DNA of 11,106 bases from Methanosarcinales archaeon (GTDB taxonomy: Archaea > Halobacteriota > Methanosarcinia > Methanosarcinales > Methanogasteraceae), in contig DAOWIV010000012.1 in assembly GCA_030640725.1 (NCBI GenBank), positions 1 to 11,106 of the forward strand. Direction: 5' to 3'. The position numbers were made by a program, and so were the translations under genes. Within the stretch, counting starts at the first letter, position 1; each line of letters begins with the position of its first letter. The notes beneath the pieces were generated by a model. That model saw nothing but the letters and a program-made list of their open reading frames with translations, was not told the DNA's origin and did no database searches. Positions 1-6,337 of this stretch are shown piece by piece.

Positions 1-673
1 CTCCTGTCGTCATATTCACGCAGTAGGCAACCCCACCATCCTCACAGACGTAGGCATAACTACCAAAGAATACCCGATCTTCCGCAACAGATACCGCAGG
101 AGTCGATTGAGCATTCCCATCCACCGTGAAATTCCAGATCTCGGTGCCGTCTGCAACGCTTAAGCAGTAGTAGTGGCTGCCATCCCAGTCGCTTGTGAAG
201 ACCATACCCTCTGCAATGGCGCATCCACCATCGACCGCGCCCTTTCCGGTCGGCGGTGTAAACGTCCAGATCAGAGATCCGTCTGCCGCATCAAAGCAGC
301 AGGTCTCTTTCGCGGAAAGAAAGACACGCCTATCGTGATACGCGGGAGCGACCCACGATCCGCAGACGTCAGGCGTCTCATTGACCGAGACGTTCCAGAG
401 AACCGCTCCTGTGTATTCGTCCAGACTGACAAGATAATTCCCGCAATAGACAAACACCTGTCCATCTGCAATCGTTACCGATGATGGGAAATCCGCGCCG
501 ATATCATCGCTGATCCATGCCGTATGATTCGTGTCAGGTGCGTTTGATGTTGAGTATCCTGTATGTGCCATGTCGCAGTGGAACTGCTGCCAGTCCGCTG
601 CTGATACCAGTGATGGGGTGAGCGCAAGCGTCGCCATCACAAGTATTGTTATCGTTAATGCTTTTCTGTTCAT
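1..673 (-). CDS. Secreted PQQ-like beta-propeller protein, N-terminal part (runs off the left edge)
   Basis: The frame is open from an ATG at 673 to the window edge, giving 224 codons without a stop. Residues 1 to about 25 form a signal peptide: MNRK basic start, a hydrophobic core, and a VSA-A cleavage site before DWQQF. At least three propeller blades follow, each ending in a G-x-x-x-W strand (YTGAVLW, ADGSLIW, ADGTEIW), plus the start of a fourth (NMTTG). This is the PQQ/PQQ-like quinoprotein repeat family. In archaeal surface proteins the fold is usually structural or ligand-binding, and no enzyme activity can be read here. Blade wording (for example GSWVAPAYH) is closer to the propeller in the giant protein (GSWASPAYH) than to the dockerin protein. 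GGAGG lies 8 nt before the ATG. The protein probably acts outside the cell. Its C-terminal domains and anchor are unknown because the gene is cut by the window. Confidence 0.88.
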   Translation of the reverse strand, partial: MNRKALTITILVMATLALTPSLVSAADWQQFHCDMAHTGYSTSNAPDTNHTAWISDDIGADFPSSVTIADGQVFVYCGNYLVSLDEYTGAVLWNVSVNETPDVCGSWVAPAYHDRRVFLSAKETCCFDAADGSLIWTFTPPTGKGAVDGGCAIAEGMVFTSDWDGSHYYCLSVADGTEIWNFTVDGNAQSTPAVSVAEDRVFFGSYAYVCEDGGVAYCVNMTTG

Positions 674-681
674 AAGTTGTG

Positions 682-686
682 CCTCC
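682..686 (-). promoter_or_regulatory. Shine-Dalgarno site of the left-edge propeller gene
   Basis: The minus strand reads GGAGG, 8 nt before the ATG at 673. It fits the anti-SD of archaeal 16S rRNA and fixes the start of the secreted propeller gene, which is followed directly by a good signal peptide. Confidence 0.7.
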
Positions 687-742
687 ATATCAGTTGAGTA
701 ATGTCTATGATAACTGCCTTTGCATCATGTAAATTGTCCTAC

Positions 743-757
743 TTAAAAGTTTCTGAA
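743..757 (-). promoter_or_regulatory. Candidate BRE/TATA promoter of the left-edge propeller gene
   Basis: Read on the minus strand, CAGAAAC is followed by TTTTAAG, an acceptable archaeal BRE plus TATA box centred near 746. Initiation about 26 bp downstream would fall near 720 and give a leader of roughly 47 nt that contains the GGAGG site. The assignment rests on base pattern and spacing only. Confidence 0.42.
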
Positions 758-779
758 TTTCGAACATCCGCCCCAACAC

Positions 780-787
780 TTAATACA
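780..787 (+). promoter_or_regulatory. Candidate TATA box of the first ATPase gene (leaderless)
   Basis: TTAATACA is centred about 26 bp before the ATG at 810, which is the spacing expected if transcription begins at the start codon. No Shine-Dalgarno match precedes that ATG, which agrees with a leaderless mRNA. The preceding bases are not a good BRE, so this is a modest call. Confidence 0.32.
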
Positions 788-789
788 AG

Positions 790-803
790 CTACTTTAAAG
801 TAG
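790..803. promoter_or_regulatory. 14-bp perfect palindrome just before the first ATPase gene (possible operator)
   Basis: CTACTTTAAAGTAG is a perfect inverted repeat with no spacer. It ends 6 bp before the ATG at 810, between the candidate TATA box and the start. A near copy, CTACTTAAAAGT, lies at 739-750 (11 of 12 bases agree) and overlaps the TATA-like box of the opposite gene. A dimeric regulator binding here could control both divergent genes. Its TATA-like core is an alternative explanation. Confidence 0.4.
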
Positions 804-809
804 TCTACT

Positions 810-2198
810 ATGAAGTATCCAGAGTTCGTAAACAGGGAAGAGGAACTGGCAACGCTCCGGGAACGGTTCAGTAACAGGGGTGCGGAATTCATCGTTGTAT
901 ACGGAAAGAGGCGGATTGGGAAGAGCGCGCTTTTGCAGAAATTCATGGAGGATGCGGATGGAATCTACTTCTTTTGCAGGATTGAATCCCAGAAAGAGAT
1001 GCTTAAACGTTTTTCCTCACAGATTGCGGAAGAGATGGATATGGAATACCTCAAAGAAGCGCCTTTCACGACATGGGACTCTCTCCTGGATTTCTTTATC
1101 GGGAACAGGACTGATAACTTTGCGATCGTCTTCGATGAATTTCCTTATGCCGTCAGTGCAAACCCGACGCTCCCTTCGATATTTCAGGATTACTGGGACA
1201 CAAAACTCAAAAAAACGAATCTGAAGATCATAATCTGCGGCTCATCGGTCGCCATGATGGAGTCACTTCTCGGATATAAATCCCCGTTATACGGGAGAAG
1301 AACTGCACAGATGAATATCGATCAGATGAATTTTAAAAATTCGTGCAAATTCATGGAGAATTACTCACTCGAGGAGAAGATAACCGTCTATTCGATCTGC
1401 GGCGGGACGCCCGCGTATCTTATGGAATTTGGTGATGCACCCCTCACCAGATGTATTGAGGATGAGATATTCAAAAAAGACGCATTCATGTATAACGAAG
1501 TACCGTTTCTCCTGCGCGAGGAGTTAAAAGAGCCTCGAATCTATTTCAGCATATTAAATGCGATTTCCATCGGCAAAACAACACTATCTGAGATCGTAAA
1601 TCACACAGGATACGAAAAGGGCGTAATAACCAAATATTTGTCGGTGCTGTCGGATTTGAAACTCGTGAGTAGGCAGATACCAGTTACTGAAGGTGTAAAA
1701 TCGAGAAAAGGCATATATGTCATAAATGATAACTTCTTTGCCTTCTGGTTCAGGTATGTGTTCAATAATATGGAGATGATAGAGAAGAACCTCTCCTCCG
1801 AACTCGTAAAATCTATTTTAAAACGGAATAACGAGGTGTGCTCACGCGCATTCGAGATGATATGTGTCGAACTCCTGCTTGCGAATCCGCCATTCGATTT
1901 TACGAGGATCGGCTCATGGTGGCATGGCGAACGTGAGATTGACATAGTCGCGCTGAATGATAGTACAAAAGAGATATTATTTTGTGAATGTAAGTACACG
2001 AACAGAATGCTCGATACAGACGTTTACCATAGCTTCATAGAGAAGACCGGATTTGTGAAATGGGGATGCCCGGAGCGTAAAGAGACTTACTGCCTGATAT
2101 CGAAATCAGGGTTCACCAAAAAAATGAAAAAACTTGCCGCAACAGATAACGTACTTCTATTCGACCTGAAAAACCTTGAAAACACATTTACTGAATAA
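810..2198 (+). CDS. STAND-type archaeal ATPase with C-terminal DUF234 PD-(D/E)XK-like domain (copy 1)
   Basis: This 462-residue protein is of usual length for archaeal ATPases of the PF01637 plus DUF234 type (the MNS group of STAND NTPases). It opens with FVNREEEL, the family's typical N-terminus. Walker A is GKRRIGKS at 32-39, Walker B is AIVFDEFPY at 105-113, and a sensor-like strand with CGSS lies near 143-146. A winged-helix region follows at about 245-295. The C-terminal domain has EIDIVAL then FCECKY, giving D378, E393 and K395, an intact PD-(D/E)XK-type signature. DNA binding or cleavage under ATP control is plausible, but the family's function is unproven. It points against its minus-strand neighbours, and its last 11 bp overlap the end of the propeller-dockerin gene. 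By rough counts on sampled lines its base composition is more A+T-rich than the surface genes. A second copy lies at 3923-5317. There is no SD site, so a leaderless start is likely. Confidence 0.9.
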   Translation: MKYPEFVNREEELATLRERFSNRGAEFIVVYGKRRIGKSALLQKFMEDADGIYFFCRIESQKEMLKRFSSQIAEEMDMEYLKEAPFTTWDSLLDFFIGNRTDNFAIVFDEFPYAVSANPTLPSIFQDYWDTKLKKTNLKIIICGSSVAMMESLLGYKSPLYGRRTAQMNIDQMNFKNSCKFMENYSLEEKITVYSICGGTPAYLMEFGDAPLTRCIEDEIFKKDAFMYNEVPFLLREELKEPRIYFSILNAISIGKTTLSEIVNHTGYEKGVITKYLSVLSDLKLVSRQIPVTEGVKSRKGIYVINDNFFAFWFRYVFNNMEMIEKNLSSELVKSILKRNNEVCSRAFEMICVELLLANPPFDFTRIGSWWHGEREIDIVALNDSTKEILFCECKYTNRMLDTDVYHSFIEKTGFVKWGCPERKETYCLISKSGFTKKMKKLAATDNVLLFDLKNLENTFTE

Positions 2199-3591
2199 TC
2201 ATCAGCGCATCAAGCGAAGTCACCCTACCATCACCATTCATATCACCCATCCCAAGAGCAGAAACCGCCCCAACCGCCATCTGAAGCGCAATCCCCGCGT
2301 CCGCCGCCGTAACCGAACCATCCTGATTGAGATCGCCTCTTCTTCCGATGCAGTACACATATCCGCCATCGGTTCCGAAATACACAAATCCATCCGAGAT
2401 CGCAGCCCCTTGCAGGATATATCCGTCGTCCGGCGGATTGTACTCCCATGCAAGCGTTGCAAACGACCCGCAGTCCTGCAGACAGTAGAGCGAGCCACCA
2501 CTCATCGCTGTCGTGAAATGGATGTACGCACCATCATCACCGATCGAGAGGGCAGGCGAGGATTTTACACCTTTTGGTACGGTATACCGCCAGATCAGAT
2601 CCCCGTTTGAATCATTGAGGCAGGTGAGGTTTCCTGATGGGTGTTCATGCCCGCCCTGACCAACGTAGACCCGCCCACCATGGATCACAGGCGTTGATGT
2701 CGAAAACCCGATAAGGGAACTCCAGCCGTGATCGACGAACCGCCCGTCCTCGAACCCGACCTTCCACACGTATCCGGTCGCCTGCGATTTTTCAGAGGTG
2801 GTATATACATACCTGTCATGATATGATACGGACGCACGGATGCGCCCAAGATCGGACCTGCTGAACGAAAGACCGGATTTCAGATCCACCTCGTCTCGCA
2901 GGGTTCCATTCTCAATATAAACGCTCATCAGTCTGCCTTCGTGCACCGGATATACGAGATAGTTCTCTACGACAGATGCGCCACACCACAGGAATCCCGC
3001 GGTGTCATCGGTTGCGTGTTTCCAGAGTTCGTTTCCGGAATCGTCGTAGCAGTAGTAATATTTTGTTCTGACCCCACCAGAGAGCCCTTCCCCAACATAG
3101 ATCTTGTGGTCATGATACATTACCGGACATTTGAAGTCCCGGTCAGTCGCATGTTTCTTCCAGAGTTCTTCGCCTGTTGCTGCGTCAAATGCATACATAT
3201 CGCCTGCGCTCGATGCGACAAATATCTTTCCATTTCCATACGCGGGAGTCGATCCCTGGAACCCGACAGAAGTCTCGTTACGCCATATCAGGGTACCGTC
3301 GGTCTTGTTGAATGCCTGTAGTGTGCCGTTCACGTCGTATATGTACACAAAATCCCCTGCAATGATCGGGGGCACATCGATTCCGCCGCTCCACTCACTC
3401 GTGTGCGTAAACGCGCTCCATACGAGTTCGGGATCGCTTCTCGGCGCGGCGTTCGATGTGGCTCCGATGTTCATGGCGTCTTTCTGGAACTGGTGCCAGT
3501 CATCAGCAGCCGAAACACCAGCGAGACACGCCAGAGCAAGACACGCCAGAGCAAGCAGCGCGACAATGCACATCCTACTTCGAGGGTACAT
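2188..3591 (-). CDS. Secreted PQQ-like beta-propeller protein with C-terminal dockerin
   Basis: This 467-residue secreted protein has no membrane anchor. From the ATG at 3591 it has a basic n-region (MYPRSR), a hydrophobic core containing the duplicated LALAC, and a likely VSA-A cleavage site before DDWHQF. About seven propeller blades follow, with strands such as TDGTLIW, ATGEELW, DSGNELW and SNGDLIW. The last 50 residues are a type I dockerin: two calcium loops, DLNQDGSVTAAD and DMNGDGRVTSLD. Dockerins bind cohesins, so it may dock to another surface protein; no cohesin is visible here. The dockerin stops right after LMIIQ, where relatives usually continue with a short AAAG-type end, and the stop lies in the overlap with the ATPase gene. 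An ATG at 3573 is a second possible start, but it lacks both basic residues and an SD, while GGTGGT precedes 3591 by 7 nt. Confidence 0.88.
   Translation of the reverse strand: MYPRSRMCIVALLALACLALACLAGVSAADDWHQFQKDAMNIGATSNAAPRSDPELVWSAFTHTSEWSGGIDVPPIIAGDFVYIYDVNGTLQAFNKTDGTLIWRNETSVGFQGSTPAYGNGKIFVASSAGDMYAFDAATGEELWKKHATDRDFKCPVMYHDHKIYVGEGLSGGVRTKYYYCYDDSGNELWKHATDDTAGFLWCGASVVENYLVYPVHEGRLMSVYIENGTLRDEVDLKSGLSFSRSDLGRIRASVSYHDRYVYTTSEKSQATGYVWKVGFEDGRFVDHGWSSLIGFSTSTPVIHGGRVYVGQGGHEHPSGNLTCLNDSNGDLIWRYTVPKGVKSSPALSIGDDGAYIHFTTAMSGGSLYCLQDCGSFATLAWEYNPPDDGYILQGAAISDGFVYFGTDGGYVYCIGRRGDLNQDGSVTAADAGIALQMAVGAVSALGMGDMNGDGRVTSLDALMIIQ
3526..3555 (-). repeat. Perfect 15-bp tandem duplication inside the signal peptide
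   Basis: The 15-bp unit ACACGCCAGAGCAAG (plus strand) occurs twice head to tail at 3526-3540 and 3541-3555. It is in frame and encodes LALAC twice in the hydrophobic core of the dockerin protein's signal peptide. It probably arose by replication slippage. Removing one unit would leave a core of about ten residues. Confidence 0.9.
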
Positions 3592-3658
3592 AGATCATAC
3601 CACCATCCTGCATCTCATAGATCATCCCGGCTGACAATCGCGATTCGTCCCACAGAGC
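3575..3658 (-). pseudogene. 3' relic of a second exbD-like (DUF2149) gene
   Basis: On the minus strand, codons ending at a TAG (3577-3575) encode IYEMQDGGMIYVPSK, against IYEMADGGMIYVPSK at the end of the intact DUF2149 gene (5353-5700). Fourteen of 15 residues agree, yet six of the 15 codons differ synonymously; DNA identity is about 79% over 56 bp (3574-3629 against 5352-5407). Upstream, similarity fades after about 3631, and the frame is closed by a TAA at 3659-3661. No start and no transmembrane part remain. The stop is separated by one base from an ATG at 3573, and the dockerin start at 3591 lies inside the relic. The pattern suggests a once functional paralogue, coupled to the propeller-dockerin gene, whose tail survives as that gene's translation start region. 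Confidence 0.72.
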
Positions 3659-3813
3659 TTATGTGATCTCGCCATAAGCAGAAGGAGTCGATATGGTTTT
3701 GCGTGTGGTTGCGCTCCTGAGCGTATTGGTCGTGGATGTGGTAGATGCATCATAGTTTTCACATTTTTTGTTTTGGTGCAGACAAACTTGATTTATCGTA
3801 ATGATCCTCCAAT

Positions 3814-3830
3814 CATATATACAGTTTTCG
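3814..3830 (-). promoter_or_regulatory. Candidate BRE/TATA promoter of the propeller-dockerin gene
   Basis: The minus strand reads CGAAAACTGTATATATG: a purine-rich BRE-like element directly followed by a strong TATA box. Initiation would fall near 3792 and give a leader of about 200 nt that includes the exbD relic. If correct, the gene is no longer driven by the operon that once contained the second exbD-like gene. Confidence 0.42.
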
Positions 3831-3888
3831 CAGAATCGAAGGAGACTTCAGGGACACATGGATCATTGTAACCATGTCCGGCATCGCA

Positions 3889-3898
3889 ATATTTAATA
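3889..3898 (+). promoter_or_regulatory. Candidate TATA box of the second ATPase gene (leaderless)
   Basis: ATATTTAATA is centred about 28 bp before the GTG start at 3923, and no SD match lies between them. This matches the arrangement before the other ATPase gene and suggests a leaderless transcript beginning at or next to the start codon. Confidence 0.4.
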
Positions 3899-3922
3899 GT
3901 AGTAATCTGCATTATCATAACC

Positions 3923-5317
3923 GTGATTACTAAATTCATCGACCGTGAAAAGGATCTCGGTTTCCTTGAGAGGAGATATGAGGAAGCACCCGCACAGGTG
4001 ATCGTCTTGTACGGACGGCGAAGAGTCGGCAAGAGTCGCCTGATACAGGAGTTTATCAGAAATAAGAGATCTGTGTACCATCTTGCATCAAGAACGGTGC
4101 CCCCACTCCAGATAAGCGACTTTATGGCGTCAGCAGCGCGAGAACTGGATGACGACAGGATACCAGACCTGAAGACGGATTGGGAGGTTATATTCAAACA
4201 CCTGACTGAATATGAGGACAGAACCGTGATCGCGATCGATGAGTTTCCATATCTGATCGAATCGGATAAGGGCGTGACCGCAACGTTCCAGCGAATAATC
4301 GACCTGCACATAGCTAAATCCAGCCTGTTCCTGATCTTATGCGGCTCAAGCATTGGTATGATGGAAACTGAGGTTCTTGGGCACAAAAGTCCGTTGTACG
4401 GGCGCAGAACCGGGCAGTGGAAACTTGAACCGATGAGATTCAGACAGATAGCGGAGTTTCTGCCAGGATATTCCTGTGAGGAACTTGTAAACGCATACTC
4501 GGTGGTCGGTGGCGTCCCCTTCTATATTAACAGATTTGAAGATTCGCGGGATGTCTTCGGAAACATTCTCGAAAAGATTCTTGAGAAGGGAGAAATACTC
4601 AATGAAGAAGGAGAGTTTCTGCTAAGAGAGGAACTTAGAGAGCCGAAAACCTATTTTTCGATACTGCGAGCCATCAGTTTCGGCAACACAAAGTTCTCCA
4701 ACATAATGAACTACACCGGGCTTGACAGGAACTCGATGACGCGGTATCTGGACATCCTGCGAACGCTCGGGTTTGTGCGAAGGGACGTCCCTGTAACAGA
4801 GAAATCGCCTGAAAAAAGCAAGAAGGGATTGTATTACGTGGATGACAACTATCTGAACTTCTGGTTCAGGTTCGTATTCCCGCACAGAAGCGAGATCGAA
4901 GAATGCCCAGCCGAGGTGCTGGAAACCCTGATAAAACCCTATTACAACCAGTTTGTAGGCAGGTCTTTCGAGAACATCTCAAAACAGTTCTTGCAGGACT
5001 TAAATAGAGAAGGCGTGCTTCCGTTCAAGTTTCTGAGGATTGGCAGGTGGTGGCACAAGGATAGGGAGATAGATATCGTTGCGCTGAATCAGGAAACAAA
5101 AGAGATTCTGCTGGTGGAATGCAAATGGCAGAAACTTGGAGAAAACGATGTTGGGAGGGTTCTCCACAGACTTAAGGAGAAATCAGAGCATGTTAAGTGG
5201 CACAATGGCAGCCGCAGCGAATATTATGGGATCATCGCAAAAGAGGTGGCAGGGAAGGAGGAGTTAAGGAAGGGTGGTGTCGTGGCGTTCGATCTCGATG
5301 ACTTTTTCAGTCGTTAA
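3923..5317 (+). CDS. STAND-type archaeal ATPase with C-terminal DUF234 PD-(D/E)XK-like domain (copy 2)
   Basis: This 464-residue protein starts at GTG, chosen because FIDREKDL directly follows and matches the N-terminus of the paralogue at 810-2198. Walker A is GRRRVGKS at 31-38, Walker B is VIAIDEFPY at 102-110, and a sensor-like CGSS strand follows. The most conserved stretch between the copies is FLLREEL with EPKTYFSIL and the winged-helix region after it (about 232-295). The C-terminal domain keeps REIDIVAL then LVECKW, giving D384, E399 and K401, so the nuclease-like site looks intact. The copies are alike throughout but clearly diverged, so this is not a recent duplication. The role is unknown: ATP-regulated DNA binding or cleavage is the best guess, in defence, mobility or regulation. 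The gene is convergent with the exbD-like gene (35 bp between stops) and lies between that gene and the exbD relic. Confidence 0.9.
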   Translation: MITKFIDREKDLGFLERRYEEAPAQVIVLYGRRRVGKSRLIQEFIRNKRSVYHLASRTVPPLQISDFMASAARELDDDRIPDLKTDWEVIFKHLTEYEDRTVIAIDEFPYLIESDKGVTATFQRIIDLHIAKSSLFLILCGSSIGMMETEVLGHKSPLYGRRTGQWKLEPMRFRQIAEFLPGYSCEELVNAYSVVGGVPFYINRFEDSRDVFGNILEKILEKGEILNEEGEFLLREELREPKTYFSILRAISFGNTKFSNIMNYTGLDRNSMTRYLDILRTLGFVRRDVPVTEKSPEKSKKGLYYVDDNYLNFWFRFVFPHRSEIEECPAEVLETLIKPYYNQFVGRSFENISKQFLQDLNREGVLPFKFLRIGRWWHKDREIDIVALNQETKEILLVECKWQKLGENDVGRVLHRLKEKSEHVKWHNGSRSEYYGIIAKEVAGKEELRKGGVVAFDLDDFFSR

Positions 5318-5352
5318 GAGACTTTGGAGGGTGGCGGTGTGGTTCCGCTCAC

Positions 5353-5700
5353 CTACTTGCTCGGCACATAGATCATCCCCCCGTCTGCCATCTCATAGAT
5401 CGTCCCGACAGTCCCGACAACATCCTCTTCGATCATCGTCTCGCTCATATTCAGCGTCTTGATCTCCTGCCCGCTTTTGACGATGACCTCCATCGTGGGC
5501 TCGCCCGGGTTCTTCACAATCGTGATATCCTGATCAGGTGTTATCAGCTCAGGCAGATGGTACGAGGTCACAAGCGCAACAAGGAGCGCAACAGCAAAGA
5601 CCATCGCTACATCGAAGAGGTTCGTAACTCCGCCCATCGGGTTCTCACCGTACCGTTTTCTTCTACCGCTTCTTCCGTTATTTTCGTTCTTCAGATACAT
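5353..5700 (-). CDS. DUF2149 / ExbD-like membrane protein
   Basis: The 115-residue product has a short basic cytoplasmic N-terminus, one transmembrane helix at about 27-46, and an extracytoplasmic C-terminal domain ending in GGMIYVPSK. The helix begins NLFDVAMVFAVAL, with Asp30 placed like the proton-relay Asp at the start of the ExbD/TolR helix. DUF2149 is found in archaea beside MotA/TolQ/ExbB channels. Here it follows such a gene and overlaps it by 23 bp. The start at 5700 is preferred because GGTGAT (5705-5710), a good match to the anti-SD, lies 4 nt upstream; an in-frame ATG at 5712 would add four residues. It is likely the ExbD-type partner of the channel, converting proton flow into work on the surface protein. 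A relic of a second copy lies at 3575-3658. Confidence 0.85.
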   Translation of the reverse strand: MYLKNENNGRSGRRKRYGENPMGGVTNLFDVAMVFAVALLVALVTSYHLPELITPDQDITIVKNPGEPTMEVIVKSGQEIKTLNMSETMIEEDVVGTVGTIYEMADGGMIYVPSK

Positions 5701-6337
5701 CAGAATCACCATATATCATATCACAAATATATCGCATATCATCGATATCCTGGTCGTACCATCTGCTCCGCACAATCGAGATTGCGTACGATATGCCGCC
5801 CACAAGAAGCCCGAGAACAGTCGTCCCGAACGCTATTATCATGTTGTTTGCGAGAAGCTCGACGTCCCCTGCCGCAAGCCCGGCAAGTGCAGGACCCATC
5901 GGGATCAGCGTTCCCATGAGACCGAGCATCGGACCGATCCTTGAGACGAGATTTGTCCGTTCAAGTCGCTTTGTGATGAGAGCGTCGTACTCGTGGAGCA
6001 GCTTCTCGATCTCCACGTTCAGGACATCATCGACCATGATATTGCGAAGATCATTTATGAATGCGTACACAAACGCACCCGACATCGAATCTCTGATCAG
6101 ATCGAGCGCATCACCAAAGTTCCCGTCCTTTGACAGTTCTCTTGCTGTTCTGACCTTTATCAGGTCTCTCTTTCGCTTTAGCCGCATGTAGTGCTCATAA
6201 CCAAACGTTCCGCTCTCTATGATCAGGTATGTAACGAGTATCAGCAGTGCAAGTATCACCGGATACAAAAGTAGCGTGGATATCGTGTATACCGTTTCCT
6301 GAAGCACTATCGGTAGATTCAGTATGTTTACTGTCAT
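5678..6337 (-). CDS. MotA/TolQ/ExbB-type proton channel subunit
   Basis: This 219-residue membrane protein has TM1 at about 18-40, a large cytoplasmic loop rich in charged residues (about 41-130), TM2 at about 134-157 and TM3 at about 165-189, the usual ExbB/TolQ topology. The core GPMLGLMGTLIPMGPALAG and the TTVLGLLVGG stretch of TM3 are family signatures. ExbB/TolQ pentamers with an ExbD/TolR dimer pass protons and drive a partner protein. The start overlaps the stop of the giant surface gene as ATGA (6334-6337), with AGGAG 9 nt upstream, so the two are translationally coupled. Its 3' end overlaps the DUF2149 gene. This arrangement argues that the giant surface protein is the motor's client. 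Substrate or mechanical output cannot be read from the sequence. Confidence 0.92.
   Translation of the reverse strand: MTVNILNLPIVLQETVYTISTLLLYPVILALLILVTYLIIESGTFGYEHYMRLKRKRDLIKVRTARELSKDGNFGDALDLIRDSMSGAFVYAFINDLRNIMVDDVLNVEIEKLLHEYDALITKRLERTNLVSRIGPMLGLMGTLIPMGPALAGLAAGDVELLANNMIIAFGTTVLGLLVGGISYAISIVRSRWYDQDIDDMRYICDMIYGDSDVSEERK
6334..6337 (-). promoter_or_regulatory. ATGA stop-start overlap coupling surface protein and channel
   Basis: On the minus strand the ATG of the channel gene and the TGA of the surface gene share bases in ATGA. AGGAG at 6347-6351 lies within the surface gene. This is the classic layout for termination-reinitiation and fits a fixed ratio of client and motor. 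Confidence 0.85.

Larger units (their letters stand above)
3662..3922. other. Intergenic region with divergent promoters, no gene recognised
   Basis: This A+T-rich stretch separates the exbD relic from the second ATPase gene. A minus-strand frame is open between about 3662 and 3840 but has no convincing start, and its Thr/Ser-rich product resembles nothing recognised. The stretch holds a TATA-like site for each direction and a small inverted repeat (ACATGG at 3856-3861, CCATGT at 3872-3877, loop of 10) about 12 bp upstream of the plus-strand TATA box. No tRNA, transposase or terminal repeats were seen. Confidence 0.5.

Noticed and set aside
2176..2610. Plus-strand frame of 144 codons downstream of the first ATPase
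   Set aside because: It is antisense to the dockerin and last propeller blades, and its Arg/His/Pro-rich product is typical of a shadow frame.
3526..3560. Lipobox in the dockerin protein's signal peptide (LALAC)
   Set aside because: The -3 residue is Ala rather than Leu, and a standard VSA-A signal peptidase site lies downstream, so a lipoprotein is not supported.
3571..3573. ATG one base after the relic's TAG as the dockerin protein start
   Set aside because: It remains possible, but the signal peptide would lack basic residues and no SD precedes it; the ATG at 3591 has both.
3662..3840. Minus-strand Thr/Ser-rich open frame before the exbD relic
   Set aside because: No credible start codon, no similarity to DUF2149 or any recognised family, and it is closed by a TAA; it is better treated as intergenic.
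3793..4386. Long minus-strand open frame over the start of the second ATPase gene
   Set aside because: It is antisense to the conserved Walker A and B coding region, its product resembles no family, and the opposite frame is clearly the gene.
5297..5312. Small stem GACT/AGTC with a T-rich loop as terminator between convergent genes
   Set aside because: Only four base pairs, inside the end of the second ATPase gene, with no T-tract following on either strand.
3574..5407. Similar 56-bp direct repeats around ATPase copy 2 as transposon target-site duplications
   Set aside because: They are only about 79% identical, and the differences are mostly synonymous within exbD-like coding sequence, so they are homologous gene ends. 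No terminal inverted repeats or transposase were seen.
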